A stretch of DNA of 64,000 nucleotides. It comes from CAYOEV01 sp964403075 (lineage in GTDB: Bacteria; Bacteroidota; Bacteroidia; Cytophagales; Cyclobacteriaceae). Below are positions 17,670 to 26,802 of this stretch, in pieces. Under the pieces are notes generated by a model. That model did not search any database. It was not told the DNA's origin and worked only from the letters and a program-made list of their open reading frames with translations. The DNA is taken from assembly GCA_964403075.1 (NCBI GenBank), contig CAYOEV010000003.1, forward strand, positions 62,001-126,000. The letters run 5' to 3'. Each line of letters opens with the position of its first letter. The first letter of the stretch is position 1. The position numbers and the translations under genes are program-made.

Positions 17670-18082
17670 TGAAATTCATGCTGGATGAGATCGATGCAAC
17701 AGCTGAAGAGTTATTGAAGACTTATGCGGATTATCACCTTTATGCCTTCTATGGTGAACTGGGCGCTGGAAAAACCACATTGATCAAGGCACTGGGACGT
17801 GTGAAAGGTATTCAGGACCCGATGGGTTCGCCCTCTTTTGCGATCATTCACACCTACCAGAGTGCGCACGGAGATACGATTTACCATTTCGATTGCTACC
17901 GATTGAATTCCATTCAGGAGGCATTGGACATCGGCGTGGAGGATTATTTTTATTCTGGCAACAGGTGTTGGATAGAATGGCCTGAAATGGTCACAGGATT
18001 GCTTCCGGAAAAACATCTGGAAATTAGAATTAACTTACTTGATCGGGGATTGCGTGAACTTATTTTGATCGAACATGGCTGA
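17669..18082 (+). CDS. tsaE: tRNA threonylcarbamoyladenosine synthesis ATPase TsaE
   Basis: 137 residues with the TsaE P-loop FYGELGAGKTTLIKAL, the SPSFAIIHTY switch segment, and IYHFDCYRL and WIEWPE, all family hallmarks. TsaE is the ATPase that resets the TsaB-TsaD complex in making t6A at position 37 of ANN-decoding tRNAs. It begins in the stop codon of porX and overlaps ald by 8 nt, so the three genes are probably one transcript with coupled translation. Confidence 0.95.
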   Translation: MKFMLDEIDATAEELLKTYADYHLYAFYGELGAGKTTLIKALGRVKGIQDPMGSPSFAIIHTYQSAHGDTIYHFDCYRLNSIQEALDIGVEDYFYSGNRCWIEWPEMVTGLLPEKHLEIRINLLDRGLRELILIEHG

Positions 18083-19301
18083 AAGGAAAATTTCAGGTTT
18101 TACGGAATTGGCAAAAGAACAACAATTACAACCGCAGGAGTCACTCGTAAAAGTGCAGAAACGTATCAACCAGCTGCGTATTGGTGTACCAAAAGAGCAT
18201 TCCCTACAGGAAAACCGAGTATCGTTGAAACCAGAATCTGTAGAAGTAATCTGCGGGAATGAACACCAGATTACCATTGAGGCGGGTGCTGGAGAATCAG
18301 CACATTTTCGAGATGACGAGTACAGCGAAATGGGTGCCATTATCAGCCAATCACGAAAGGAAGTTTTTGAGTCCGACATCGTACTTAAAATTGAGCCCCC
18401 CACGATGGAAGAGCTGGAATTGATGCGTCCCGGTACCACATTGATTTCGGCTTTGCAAACTGGCGGTCAGACCGGGGATTTCCTGCAGGCGCTGAACAAA
18501 AAGAGAATTACCGCTATTGGCTACGAATTTTTGGAAGATCTGGCTGGTGGTCTGCCGGTGGTTCGCGCCATGAGCGAGATAGCTGGAAGTACCGTTTTGA
18601 TTATTGCTGGAGAATATTTAAGTAGTCCTAATAACGGTCAGGGTGTAATTCTGGGAGGCATCACCGGTGTGCCGCCCACCAAAGTGGTCATACTAGGTGC
18701 GGGTACAGTAGCCGAATATGCTGCCCGCGCGGCCATTGGATTGGGTTTAGACATTCGAGTGTTCGATAACCACATTTTTAAATTACGAAGGTTGAAGCAT
18801 GCTCTTGGACAACCAGTATATACGTCTACTATCGATCACCTGACCCTCGGGAGATCCCTGAAGGAGGCCGACGTAGTCATTGGTGCGTTAAGACCCGAAG
18901 ACGGCATGCCTATTTGCGTGGTCTCTGAGGACATGGTCAAAGACATGAAACCAGGAGCCGTAATTGTGGATGTAAGCATCGATCAGGGTGGATGCGTTGC
19001 GACATCAACAGTCACCTCTCATGACCGGCCGGTCTTCCGCGTACATGGCGTGATTCACTACTGTGTACCCAACATTGCCTCTCGTGTGGCCAGGTCAGCC
19101 TCATTGGCGATATCCAATATTTTTACCCCTATCTTATTACAAGTCGGGAAGGAGGGTGGAATAGACGAAATGATCTATAAACAGAGGTGGTTCATGAAAG
19201 GTGTATACACCTACAGAGGCAGTCTTACCAACCTGGAATTGGCCAAGAGATTTAATTTGGGTTATAAAGATTTGAATCTACTGATGGCAGCAAGATTTTA
19301 A
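18075..19301 (+). CDS. ald: Alanine dehydrogenase
   Basis: 408 residues. After an extension of about 35 residues the alanine dehydrogenase/PNT family begins (IGVPKEHSLQENRVSL), followed by the NAD-binding Rossmann motif VVILGAGTVAEYAARAA, the PGAVIVDVSIDQGG segment and the C-terminal HYCVPNIASRVARSAS. It reversibly deaminates alanine to pyruvate and ammonium with NAD+. Bacteroidota members are somewhat longer than the roughly 370-residue Bacillus type, as here. Third gene of the porX-tsaE-ald set, overlapping tsaE by 8 nt. Confidence 0.92.
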   Translation: MAERKISGFTELAKEQQLQPQESLVKVQKRINQLRIGVPKEHSLQENRVSLKPESVEVICGNEHQITIEAGAGESAHFRDDEYSEMGAIISQSRKEVFESDIVLKIEPPTMEELELMRPGTTLISALQTGGQTGDFLQALNKKRITAIGYEFLEDLAGGLPVVRAMSEIAGSTVLIIAGEYLSSPNNGQGVILGGITGVPPTKVVILGAGTVAEYAARAAIGLGLDIRVFDNHIFKLRRLKHALGQPVYTSTIDHLTLGRSLKEADVVIGALRPEDGMPICVVSEDMVKDMKPGAVIVDVSIDQGGCVATSTVTSHDRPVFRVHGVIHYCVPNIASRVARSASLAISNIFTPILLQVGKEGGIDEMIYKQRWFMKGVYTYRGSLTNLELAKRFNLGYKDLNLLMAARF

Positions 19302-19338
19302 GTGCTGACTGTGTAACCTCCACTACCGCCACGCAGCA

Positions 19339-19368
19339 TAAAAAAACCCGAACGGCTGGCGTTCGGGT
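19339..19368 (-). terminator. Intrinsic terminator of trxA
   Basis: Inverted repeat ACCCGAACG (19346-19354) and CGTTCGGGT (19360-19368), a perfect 9-bp stem with a 5-nt loop. On the minus strand it is followed by seven T residues, so it ends trxA transcripts; on the plus strand the stem lies just after ald but lacks a U-tract. Confidence 0.85.
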
Positions 19369-19394
19369 CTCACTCACTATGAAAAAACAGTCTA

Positions 19395-19718
19395 CTACGC
19401 CAATTGCGCATCGAGCTTATTGCTCAAAACTGCTTTGGGTACAGCTCCAATTTGTTTGTCCACAATCTCCCCGTTTTTGAAAACCAATAACGTGGGAATT
19501 GATCTTATCCCAAATTTAGCAGAAACTTCCGGATTTGTATCTACATCTACTTTACCAATTACTGCCTTTCCGTCATAATCTGCGGCTAACTCCTCCACAA
19601 CTGGTCCAATCATCTTGCACGGACCACACCACTCAGCCCAAAAATCGACCAATACTGGTTTTTGGGTATTTAAAATTTCATTGAAATTTTTATCTGTAAT
19701 TTCTACTGGTTTATTCAT
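19395..19718 (-). CDS. trxA: Thioredoxin
   Basis: 107 residues, the normal thioredoxin length, with the active site WAEWCGPCKM (Cys31, Cys34) and the cis-Pro loop GIRSIPTLLVF. Cytosolic dithiol-disulfide reductant for ribonucleotide reductase, peroxiredoxins and others. Monocistronic by its surroundings: a terminator follows within 30 nt, and 100 nt separate it from the FISUMP gene upstream. Confidence 0.97.
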   Translation of the reverse strand: MNKPVEITDKNFNEILNTQKPVLVDFWAEWCGPCKMIGPVVEELAADYDGKAVIGKVDVDTNPEVSAKFGIRSIPTLLVFKNGEIVDKQIGAVPKAVLSNKLDAQLA

Positions 19719-19818
19719 TTCATTAGGGCTTTCAAATAAGGAACTTAAAGTTACGGATTTTAATCACTCAGCAATTGATAAAAATTCCATTTTGTAACAA
19801 TAGAGACAATAGCCAGAA

Positions 19819-20397
19819 TTACTCACGCACTTTAATGCATCGACAGCTGTTTTCATATTTATCCCCATTGTCTCCGTATTTAATGATATCTGAGTTGGCA
19901 TAAAAAGTAACAATGCCATTGGGTGTTTCACTTTCATAAACGTACCAATAATCACCTTCGCTTCCAACGCGTTTGAAGTGTTCTTTACCAAAGCTCAAAC
20001 CTGCCAGTAAAATGTTCATCGGAGATGACCCGCCCTCACGCAAAGAGGCTCCTGCTTTGGCCACACCACCATAAATTGAGAATAACTGAAACCAGTCTTT
20101 TCTGGTGGGGATTTTCCATCCATCAGGACAGGCATCTTTCGCCGCCTCTGCGGTGTACAACCTCCCGAATTTTTCACAGTATGCAGGTTCATTTGCATAA
20201 CAATAAGAATTATTCGCCTCAAATCGTAAATTATCCACCATCCAGGTTCTGGTAACTTCTATACCGCCTTCCAATGGAATTTTAAAGTCAGCCACTTTGT
20301 AAATTTCTCCGTCTCGTGGGTCAGTGATGGTATACACTTCCTGCCCATACAGTGAGGCACTGAGCAAGGAAGCCAGTACAAAAAATGCTTGTTTCAT
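19819..20397 (-). CDS. Secreted FISUMP-domain protein
   Basis: 192 residues with a signal peptide (MKQAFFVLASLLSASLYGQ) and the Fibrobacter succinogenes major paralogous domain: VTRTWMVDNLRFEA, YCEKFGRLYTAEAAKDACPDGWKIPTRKDW, and a terminal SCRCIKVRE with paired cysteines. Proteins of this type are surface-exposed or secreted in Fibrobacter and Bacteroidota; no activity is established. Several Cys suggest disulfides outside the cytosol. Stands alone between trxA and dnaE. No T9SS C-terminal sorting domain is visible. Confidence 0.82.
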   Translation of the reverse strand: MKQAFFVLASLLSASLYGQEVYTITDPRDGEIYKVADFKIPLEGGIEVTRTWMVDNLRFEANNSYCYANEPAYCEKFGRLYTAEAAKDACPDGWKIPTRKDWFQLFSIYGGVAKAGASLREGGSSPMNILLAGLSFGKEHFKRVGSEGDYWYVYESETPNGIVTFYANSDIIKYGDNGDKYENSCRCIKVRE

Positions 20398-20484
20398 GGT
20401 TTCAGCCTTTGATTACAATATTAAGAACGTATAATTTAACACAAAATTTAACCTGCATCGTGGCGTGAAGATAAATGCATTTTT

Positions 20485-23400
20485 TTATTCTACACGTACT
20501 TTCACCCCGAGACCTTGTATCCCTTCTATCGCCTTGATAAGTGATTCACTGACATTGATGGTGTATTTTCTACTCAGGGTATCCAATTTAAGGATGCGGT
20601 CTTGATGCGCAGCCAATACGCTCAACCTCAGCGGTAACTTTCCGGGATGTTTGTTACACATTTCTTCAACCTCTTCAATAATCATTCCATTTAATTCATC
20701 CAGATGAATTTGCAACTCTACGGATCGCGTCATTTTTTCTCTTATTTCTGATAAATGCTCGATTTGCTGAATTTTAAATTCCAACTCATCACCTTTCCAT
20801 CGGGGCTGTACGGTGCCTGTGACATAAAGAAACCACCCTTTTTCGAGCATGGGTTTGAATTGCAGATAATCTGTAGAAAAAAGAAAAAATGTGTGATTGT
20901 CACTAAAATCTTCGAGTGTAAACTGGCCAAATGGCTTGCCTGTTTTGGATACACGGTGCTGCACCTCTGTAACAATGCCCCCAACAGACATCTTTCGGCC
21001 CGGCTTAAGTACGTGAAGATCCGCTATCTTTGCATTGGTCAGAAATTCCATTTCAAAACGATACTGGTCCAATGGGTGTCCACTGATATACAGACCCACC
21101 ATTTCTTTTTCAATGTTCAGGCGCTCGATTTCCCCGTAAGGTTCTATTTGGCCAACTTTGGGAGTCTGGATCGAGGCCTGATCGCTGTTCCCGAAAAGTG
21201 ATGCTTGCGCACTGGCCGAATCCTGCTGCACGCGTTGGGCAAAACGGATACTTTTCTCAATCAGTGAACTCCCCTCAGCATCAGGGTCTACGTATTGGCG
21301 GCGATGGAAACCCTGGAAGCAATCGAATCCTCCAGCTTTTGCCAAACATTCTAAAGACTTTTTGTTTACGGCACGTAAATTTACCCGACAGGTAAAGTCG
21401 AATATATCGGTAAAGGGACCATTGGCTTCACGTTCCTCAATCACCGCCTGGATGGCGGATTCTCCTGTCCCTTTAATGGCACCCAAGCCAAAGCGAATTT
21501 CCCCGGCCTCATTGACCTCAAAATGGATACCAGACTCATTCACATGCGGGCCCAGGACCTTGATGCCGAGATTTCTACATTCCTCCATAAAAAAGCTGAC
21601 TTTATCGCTATTGGACTGGTTATGGGTCAAAACGCTGGCCATATATTCTGCCGGATAGTTGGCTTTCAGGTAGGCCGTCTGGTAGGCGATGACTGAATAA
21701 CAGGTGCTGTGGCTTTTATTGAAGGCGTAGGCGGCAAATGCTTCCCAGTCCCGCCAGATTTTCTCCAACTTTTCCCGGGGATGGCCATTTTTTTCGCCTC
21801 CCTCAAAAAATTTCGGCTTCAGCTCGTCGATGATGGCTTTTTTCTTTTTGCCCATACCTTTTCTCAGTGAATCGGCCTGACCCTTGGTAAAACCAGCGAT
21901 TTTCTGAGACAAAAGCATCACCTGCTCCTGGTATACCGTTATGCCATAAGTTTCTGCGAGGAATTCTTCCATTTCCTTCAGGTCGTAGCTAATCGACTCC
22001 TTGCCATGTTTTCGGGCAATGAAATTCGGGATATATTCCATTGGCCCGGGCCGGTACAACGCATTCATGGCAATGAGGTCCTGGAATCGATCGGGCTTTA
22101 ACGCTCTCAGATGTTTTTGCATCCCCGGGGACTCGAATTGAAAGGTACCGTTGGTTTCACCGCGCTGGTAAAGTGCATATGTTTCGGCATCATCAAGCGG
22201 CAGACTATCTATATCCAACCGCACACCATGCCTTTTTTCCACATTTTCAATGGTCGTGCGAATAATAGAAAGTGTCCTCAATCCCAAAAAATCCATTTTC
22301 AACATACCCGCAGATTCCACCACGCTATTGTCGAACTGGGTAAGGAGGAGTTCGGAGTCCTTGGACCTGGCAACAGGAATAAGCTCAGTAAGCGGTTGGG
22401 GTGTAATGATGACTCCGCATGCATGGATGCCGATATTTCGTAGCGATCCCTCCAGCACCACCGCCTGGTTAAGAACCTGTGCCGGCAAACCCTGTCCTTG
22501 GCTTATGCCGGCTAGCTCTTTTATTTCCTGAAATACATTGGCAAATTTGGTACCCGGTCGCTCCGGTATCAATTTGGCAATGGTGTCGGTTTCTGGTAGT
22601 GGCAATTCCATTACCCTTCCGGCATCGCGAATGGCAGACTTGGGTGCCATGGTTCCATAGGTAATAATCTGAGCCACCTGATTGAATCCGTATTTGTCAA
22701 TGACATACTGGAGGACTTTGTCTCGACCCTCATTATCAAAGTCAATGTCAATGTCAGGAAGCGAAATCCTGTCCGGGTTCAAGAACCGCTCAAATAGTAA
22801 ATTGTAGGCAATGGGATCGACATTGGTAATCCCCGTGCAATAGGCGACCACAGAGCCTGCAGCAGAGCCCCTTCCAGGACCTACTGCTACGCCCATTTCG
22901 CGTGCTTTTGAAGTGAGATCCTGAACAATTAAAAAGTAACCAGGATAACCGGTTTTCTCGATGGTCCGGAGTTCAAAATCTATTCGCTCACGTATGTCGT
23001 GGGTGATCGTTTGGTAACGTGTGGCTGCACCCTGATACGTAAGGTGGCGGAGATAGGCATTTTCACCGCGTTTGCCCCCGTCCTTTAAATCTTTTTGGTC
23101 GCGAAAATCTTCAGGTATGTCAAAGGCCGGCAACAAGACATCCCGTTCCAAAGGGAACACTTCAATTTTTTCCAGCAACTTCGGAATATTCTCAATGGCT
23201 TCCGGCAGGTCTGTGAAGGCCCGCTTCATTTCCTCCTGAGTTTTGAAATAGTAACTGTGGTTTTTCATTCCAGGCCGGAACCCCCTGCCACGACCTATTG
23301 GTGTGCTTTGCTTTTCGTTTTCCTTGATACAAAGCAGTATATCCTGGGCTTTCCAATCTTCCTCCTCTAGGTAGAACAGTTCATTGGCGGCCAAAATGGG

Positions 23401-24702
23401 TACATTGTATTTTTCAGCAAATGCTGTCAGCACACCATTCAAGTGATCTTCCTCCTCCAGGCCATGTCTGTTGAGCTCTATGTAAAAGTCATCCTGGAAC
23501 ACCTCTAACCACCAATTGAGGGCTTCCTCGGCCTGATGCTCCCCAACATTCAATATTAAAGAGGGGATTTCACCGGCCAGTCCGCCACTAAGTGCAATCA
23601 AACCTTCCCGATGTGCGCGTATTAACTCCCGGTCTACCCGTGGATACAGGCCATACAGCCCTTCCATGTATCCAAGGGAAGATAATTGAGATAGGTTGGC
23701 GTAGCCCGTTCGGTTTTTTGCCAGCAAGACTTGTTGAAAACGCTTGTCGGGATTGTCTTTGGTGAAACGCGTCTTCAGCCTTTCCTCGGCCACAAATAGC
23801 TCCGCACCCACCACCGGTTTTATATCCTGACGGATGGCTTCCTGTACAAACTTGAAGGCCCCGAACAAGTTGCCCAGGTCGGTCAAAGCCACCGCCGGCA
23901 TGTTGTAGGCCTTGGCTTTGGCAATGAGGCCTGGCACATCAGGTACTGCCTGAAGTACCGAGAACTGGGAATGTACATGTAGGTGACAAAAAGGACCTTT
24001 AATTTCATTGACAGATAAATGCTTATTGCCTAAATCCTTGCGCGTATCCCCACGAATCCATGCAAAATTGGTCGAGTCCAGGTTTGGGGATTCGTAATTG
24101 ATGGCTTCGGTGTGGGCATGAGGCAGTTCAATGATTTTCCTTTTTACCGATTCAAAAAATGACTTGGCAGTGGCATCCACATCGTAGGCGGCATCGTGAG
24201 CACCTTGCATGGGCGTCGCAAATAGTTTTTCATAGAGCTCTGCCAATCGAGGGACCTTAAGTCCTCCGCCGGGTCCGCCTGGCAGCTGACAAAAATCTTT
24301 GGTGGCTTGTGCCGTATCTATGGCGTCCTTTGCTGCCAGAAGGTTATCATGTTCGACACGTAGGTATTCGGCACCTATAATTTTGTTGTCGAACTCAATG
24401 TTATGACCGACGAGTGTCTGGGCCTTTTTAACATGGTCACTGAAGGCCTCCAATACTGTTGTAAGGGGTTGCCCTACGTCCAAGGCTTTCTCAGTAGAAA
24501 TGCCATGAATTTTTTGTGCATTGTAGGGAATGGTGAATCCCATCGGGCGAACGATGTAATTGCCCGAAGCTATCAGCTTACCGTCGGATGCATGCAGCTG
24601 CCAGGCCAGCTGTACCAGGCGCGGCCAGTTGTCCAAATCTGTGATAGGCGCCGATTTATTTTGGGGCAGACCAGTTGTTTCGGTGTCAAATATGAGGTAC
24701 AT
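20485..24702 (-). CDS. dnaE: DNA polymerase III alpha subunit with N-terminal proofreading exonuclease
   Basis: 1405 residues. Residues 1-190 form a DEDDh 3'-5' exonuclease: FDTETTG (Asp6, Glu8), GHNIEFD (Asp105) and GAHDAAYDVDAT (His169, Asp174). The PHP domain follows from about 238 (CHLHVHSQFS), then the polymerase palm with GPGRGSAAGS (608-616) and PDIDIDFD (648-655, catalytic Asp), fingers, the helix-hairpin-helix region and an OB fold near 1240. It is the replicative polymerase; carrying its own epsilon-like exonuclease makes proofreading act in cis. The fusion is known from part of the Bacteroidota but is absent from E. coli DnaE. Shares 1 nt with the small membrane gene upstream. Confidence 0.95.
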   Translation of the reverse strand: MYLIFDTETTGLPQNKSAPITDLDNWPRLVQLAWQLHASDGKLIASGNYIVRPMGFTIPYNAQKIHGISTEKALDVGQPLTTVLEAFSDHVKKAQTLVGHNIEFDNKIIGAEYLRVEHDNLLAAKDAIDTAQATKDFCQLPGGPGGGLKVPRLAELYEKLFATPMQGAHDAAYDVDATAKSFFESVKRKIIELPHAHTEAINYESPNLDSTNFAWIRGDTRKDLGNKHLSVNEIKGPFCHLHVHSQFSVLQAVPDVPGLIAKAKAYNMPAVALTDLGNLFGAFKFVQEAIRQDIKPVVGAELFVAEERLKTRFTKDNPDKRFQQVLLAKNRTGYANLSQLSSLGYMEGLYGLYPRVDRELIRAHREGLIALSGGLAGEIPSLILNVGEHQAEEALNWWLEVFQDDFYIELNRHGLEEEDHLNGVLTAFAEKYNVPILAANELFYLEEEDWKAQDILLCIKENEKQSTPIGRGRGFRPGMKNHSYYFKTQEEMKRAFTDLPEAIENIPKLLEKIEVFPLERDVLLPAFDIPEDFRDQKDLKDGGKRGENAYLRHLTYQGAATRYQTITHDIRERIDFELRTIEKTGYPGYFLIVQDLTSKAREMGVAVGPGRGSAAGSVVAYCTGITNVDPIAYNLLFERFLNPDRISLPDIDIDFDNEGRDKVLQYVIDKYGFNQVAQIITYGTMAPKSAIRDAGRVMELPLPETDTIAKLIPERPGTKFANVFQEIKELAGISQGQGLPAQVLNQAVVLEGSLRNIGIHACGVIITPQPLTELIPVARSKDSELLLTQFDNSVVESAGMLKMDFLGLRTLSIIRTTIENVEKRHGVRLDIDSLPLDDAETYALYQRGETNGTFQFESPGMQKHLRALKPDRFQDLIAMNALYRPGPMEYIPNFIARKHGKESISYDLKEMEEFLAETYGITVYQEQVMLLSQKIAGFTKGQADSLRKGMGKKKKAIIDELKPKFFEGGEKNGHPREKLEKIWRDWEAFAAYAFNKSHSTCYSVIAYQTAYLKANYPAEYMASVLTHNQSNSDKVSFFMEECRNLGIKVLGPHVNESGIHFEVNEAGEIRFGLGAIKGTGESAIQAVIEEREANGPFTDIFDFTCRVNLRAVNKKSLECLAKAGGFDCFQGFHRRQYVDPDAEGSSLIEKSIRFAQRVQQDSASAQASLFGNSDQASIQTPKVGQIEPYGEIERLNIEKEMVGLYISGHPLDQYRFEMEFLTNAKIADLHVLKPGRKMSVGGIVTEVQHRVSKTGKPFGQFTLEDFSDNHTFFLFSTDYLQFKPMLEKGWFLYVTGTVQPRWKGDELEFKIQQIEHLSEIREKMTRSVELQIHLDELNGMIIEEVEEMCNKHPGKLPLRLSVLAAHQDRILKLDTLSRKYTINVSESLIKAIEGIQGLGVKVRVE

Positions 24703-24947
24703 CAGTGGGACTGGCCATAGGTTTTAAGCAGTGTAACCAAAGTGATCACCACCCAAAAAGAATTCACCAGCACAAAAGGAAAAGCATCCATGTATAAGGC
24801 ATTTGATAAAAGACCTATTGAGCCAAGCAAATTACCGATCAGGTAGCTTCGATTGGTACCAGACTTATTGAAGATGGTTAGATAAAAAAAAGCAGCCAGG
24901 AGCGAAAAAGCACCCAGCCACCCGATAATTTCAAACCAAAAGGCCAT
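24702..24947 (-). CDS. Small membrane protein, CBU_0592-like
   Basis: 81 residues with about three transmembrane helices (EIIGWLGAFSLLAAFFYLTIF; LIGNLLGSIGLLSNALYM; FVLVNSFWVVITLVTLL). The pattern of a GWLG start, a GNLLGS middle and a VNSFWVVI end fits a small family of three-helix proteins (CBU_0592 type) of unknown function. Its stop overlaps the dnaE start by 1 nt and it starts 4 nt after the lipoprotein gene, so the three form one transcription unit. Confidence 0.72.
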   Translation of the reverse strand: MAFWFEIIGWLGAFSLLAAFFYLTIFNKSGTNRSYLIGNLLGSIGLLSNALYMDAFPFVLVNSFWVVITLVTLLKTYGQSH

Positions 24948-24951
24948 TTAT

Positions 24952-25728
24952 TTATTGCAATGTCACCTTACGTTCTACGGTATTGAAAGGTCCTGGGATC
25001 AGGTTGCCTTTCGCATCCAAAAGTTCCAACTTGATCGTGACGATGCCTTTGTCCAGGCCTTCGATGTAGTAGGGGGCCCACTCATCAATCATGAATTCCT
25101 CGCCATCGATGGTTGCTCGTATGCTATTTCCCTCCGGTGAAATCGTCGTATTCAACAGGTAAAAATCTAAAAGAAGCTTCTCCGTATCTACGCCGCTATA
25201 GGTTCCCTTCGGGCGGCTGTAAAAAAGATGAGGGGCAGAAAGGTCTGCGGGTTCCGTTGTTCCTTCTCCTACTTTCACATTGCCAATGTAAAAAGCAGTG
25301 GGATTTTTTACACTTTCGTGATAGGAGCGCGAGAGGAATGCCAAGACCACATGATTACCCGCTGTCAATGGCCTACTCGCCATTGGCTCATAATGCGCAG
25401 AGTAGGGATCATTGTCAATGATCACGTGGATGTGCTGTCCTTTGCCGGAGTTGGCAATGCCACGATCTGCAGCATCTGCTGTCTGTACGCCCAATTCATA
25501 ATTGGTGACTTCAAATTGAAAATTGGCCGTAAAGGAGGAGTCGTTTTGCACAATTTCTACCCCAGTTCGTTGCAAGGCAGCATCTTCATAGGCAGGAGAT
25601 GCAGGGGCTTTGGTGAGGCGAATGCCAGTCTCCAAATCGTTGCCATCTACCTCTGTCTTGTCTTCTGTTTTTGAGGGTGTACAAGCCACCATCAGGCCAA
25701 TGAATGTTGTGAATAAGAATTGTTTCAT
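24952..25728 (-). CDS. Lipoprotein of unknown function (258 aa)
   Basis: From the ATG at 25728: MKQFLFTTFIGLMVACTPSKTED, a lipoprotein signal with Cys16 as lipid site. A longer frame upstream is rejected because it would bury the signal. The mature part is beta-rich; it contains KGQHIHVIIDNDPYSAHYEP and AGNHVVLAFLSRSYHES, reminiscent of small beta-sandwich domains with a His-rich face, possibly metal binding (inference). I do not recognise a named family. First gene of the lipoprotein-CBU_0592-dnaE row, divergent from the GT9 gene. Confidence 0.78.
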   Translation of the reverse strand: MKQFLFTTFIGLMVACTPSKTEDKTEVDGNDLETGIRLTKAPASPAYEDAALQRTGVEIVQNDSSFTANFQFEVTNYELGVQTADAADRGIANSGKGQHIHVIIDNDPYSAHYEPMASRPLTAGNHVVLAFLSRSYHESVKNPTAFYIGNVKVGEGTTEPADLSAPHLFYSRPKGTYSGVDTEKLLLDFYLLNTTISPEGNSIRATIDGEEFMIDEWAPYYIEGLDKGIVTIKLELLDAKGNLIPGPFNTVERKVTLQ

Positions 25729-25818
25729 GGTTTTTGGTAGTTCATTTGAGTTTAGGTTAAAGATACATAATTGATATGCGCATCGGTTCTGATTGTGCAT
25801 CTTTGTTGAGAATTACCG

Positions 25819-26802
25819 ATGCATTTCCAAAAAATTCTGATCATTCAAACAGCTTTTATCGGCGATGTGGTCCTGGCAACACCAGTCCTGGAAAAATTAC
25901 ATGATCACTTCCCGGAGGCGGCGATTGACTTTCTGTTGAGGAAAGGAAATGAGGGATTATTGGAGGACCACCCCAAACTCCGTCAGGTACTTGTGTGGGA
26001 TAAAAACCGGCATAAAATACGGAACCTTCGCCGCATGATCGCTGTGGTTCGGAATGAACGCTACGACATGGTCTTCAACCTGCAACGTTTTGGTGCCACG
26101 GGCTTACTGACTGCACTTTCCCGTGCCCGCATCAAGGTAGGTTTCAAAAAGAATCCATTTAGTTTCACCTTTAATTATCGTCTGCCGCATGCAGTAGGAG
26201 ATGGCACACATGAAGTCGTACGCAACCTATCTCTGGTAGCCGCGTGGACCGACGCTGAGTGGGTACGACCCAAACTTTATCCACCAGAAGTTGTCTACGA
26301 AAAAGTACAACCCCTGCAGACCGTGCCCTATGTTACATTGGCACCTACTTCCGTTTGGTTTACCAAGCAGTTTCCTGCTCATCAGTGGATTGCCTTCCTG
26401 AAACAATTTGATTTTAAAGGGAAAATTTATCTCATCGGTGCGCCAGCGGATTTTGAATCCTGCCGCAATATCCAGGAAGCAAGCGGAAGGGAAAATATCG
26501 AAAATTTATGTGGTCGTCTGTCGTTAATGGAGTCGGTTGCCTTGATGGAAGCTGCACAAATGAACTACGTAAATGACTCTGCCCCCCTCCATTTTGCCTC
26601 TGCCACCAATGCGCCCACTACCGCAGTGTTTTGCTCAACTTTACCTGAATTTGGCTTTGGGCCGTTGTCTTCGCAATCACGTGTGGTACAAATAGCAGAT
26701 GAGCTGTATTGCCGGCCATGCGGACTTCACGGCAAAATGAGCTGTCCGGAGGGTCACTTCAAATGTGCAAATGATATTGCGGTAGAGCGGCTAAATTTTT
26801 AG
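25819..26802 (+). CDS. Glycosyltransferase family 9 (heptosyltransferase-like)
   Basis: 327 residues with the GT9 two-domain GT-B pattern: KILIIQTAFIGDVVLATPVLE at the start, an acceptor-side DMVFNLQRFGATG, VTLAPTSVWFTKQFP, and the donor-binding YVNDSAPLHFASATNAPT. GT9 enzymes of the WaaF/WaaC type add heptose or a related sugar to the LPS core on the cytosolic face of the inner membrane. With waaA and the lpx genes in the window, an LPS core role is likely. Its stop shares TTAG with the converging DUF72 gene. Confidence 0.9.
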   Translation: MHFQKILIIQTAFIGDVVLATPVLEKLHDHFPEAAIDFLLRKGNEGLLEDHPKLRQVLVWDKNRHKIRNLRRMIAVVRNERYDMVFNLQRFGATGLLTALSRARIKVGFKKNPFSFTFNYRLPHAVGDGTHEVVRNLSLVAAWTDAEWVRPKLYPPEVVYEKVQPLQTVPYVTLAPTSVWFTKQFPAHQWIAFLKQFDFKGKIYLIGAPADFESCRNIQEASGRENIENLCGRLSLMESVALMEAAQMNYVNDSAPLHFASATNAPTTAVFCSTLPEFGFGPLSSQSRVVQIADELYCRPCGLHGKMSCPEGHFKCANDIAVERLNF

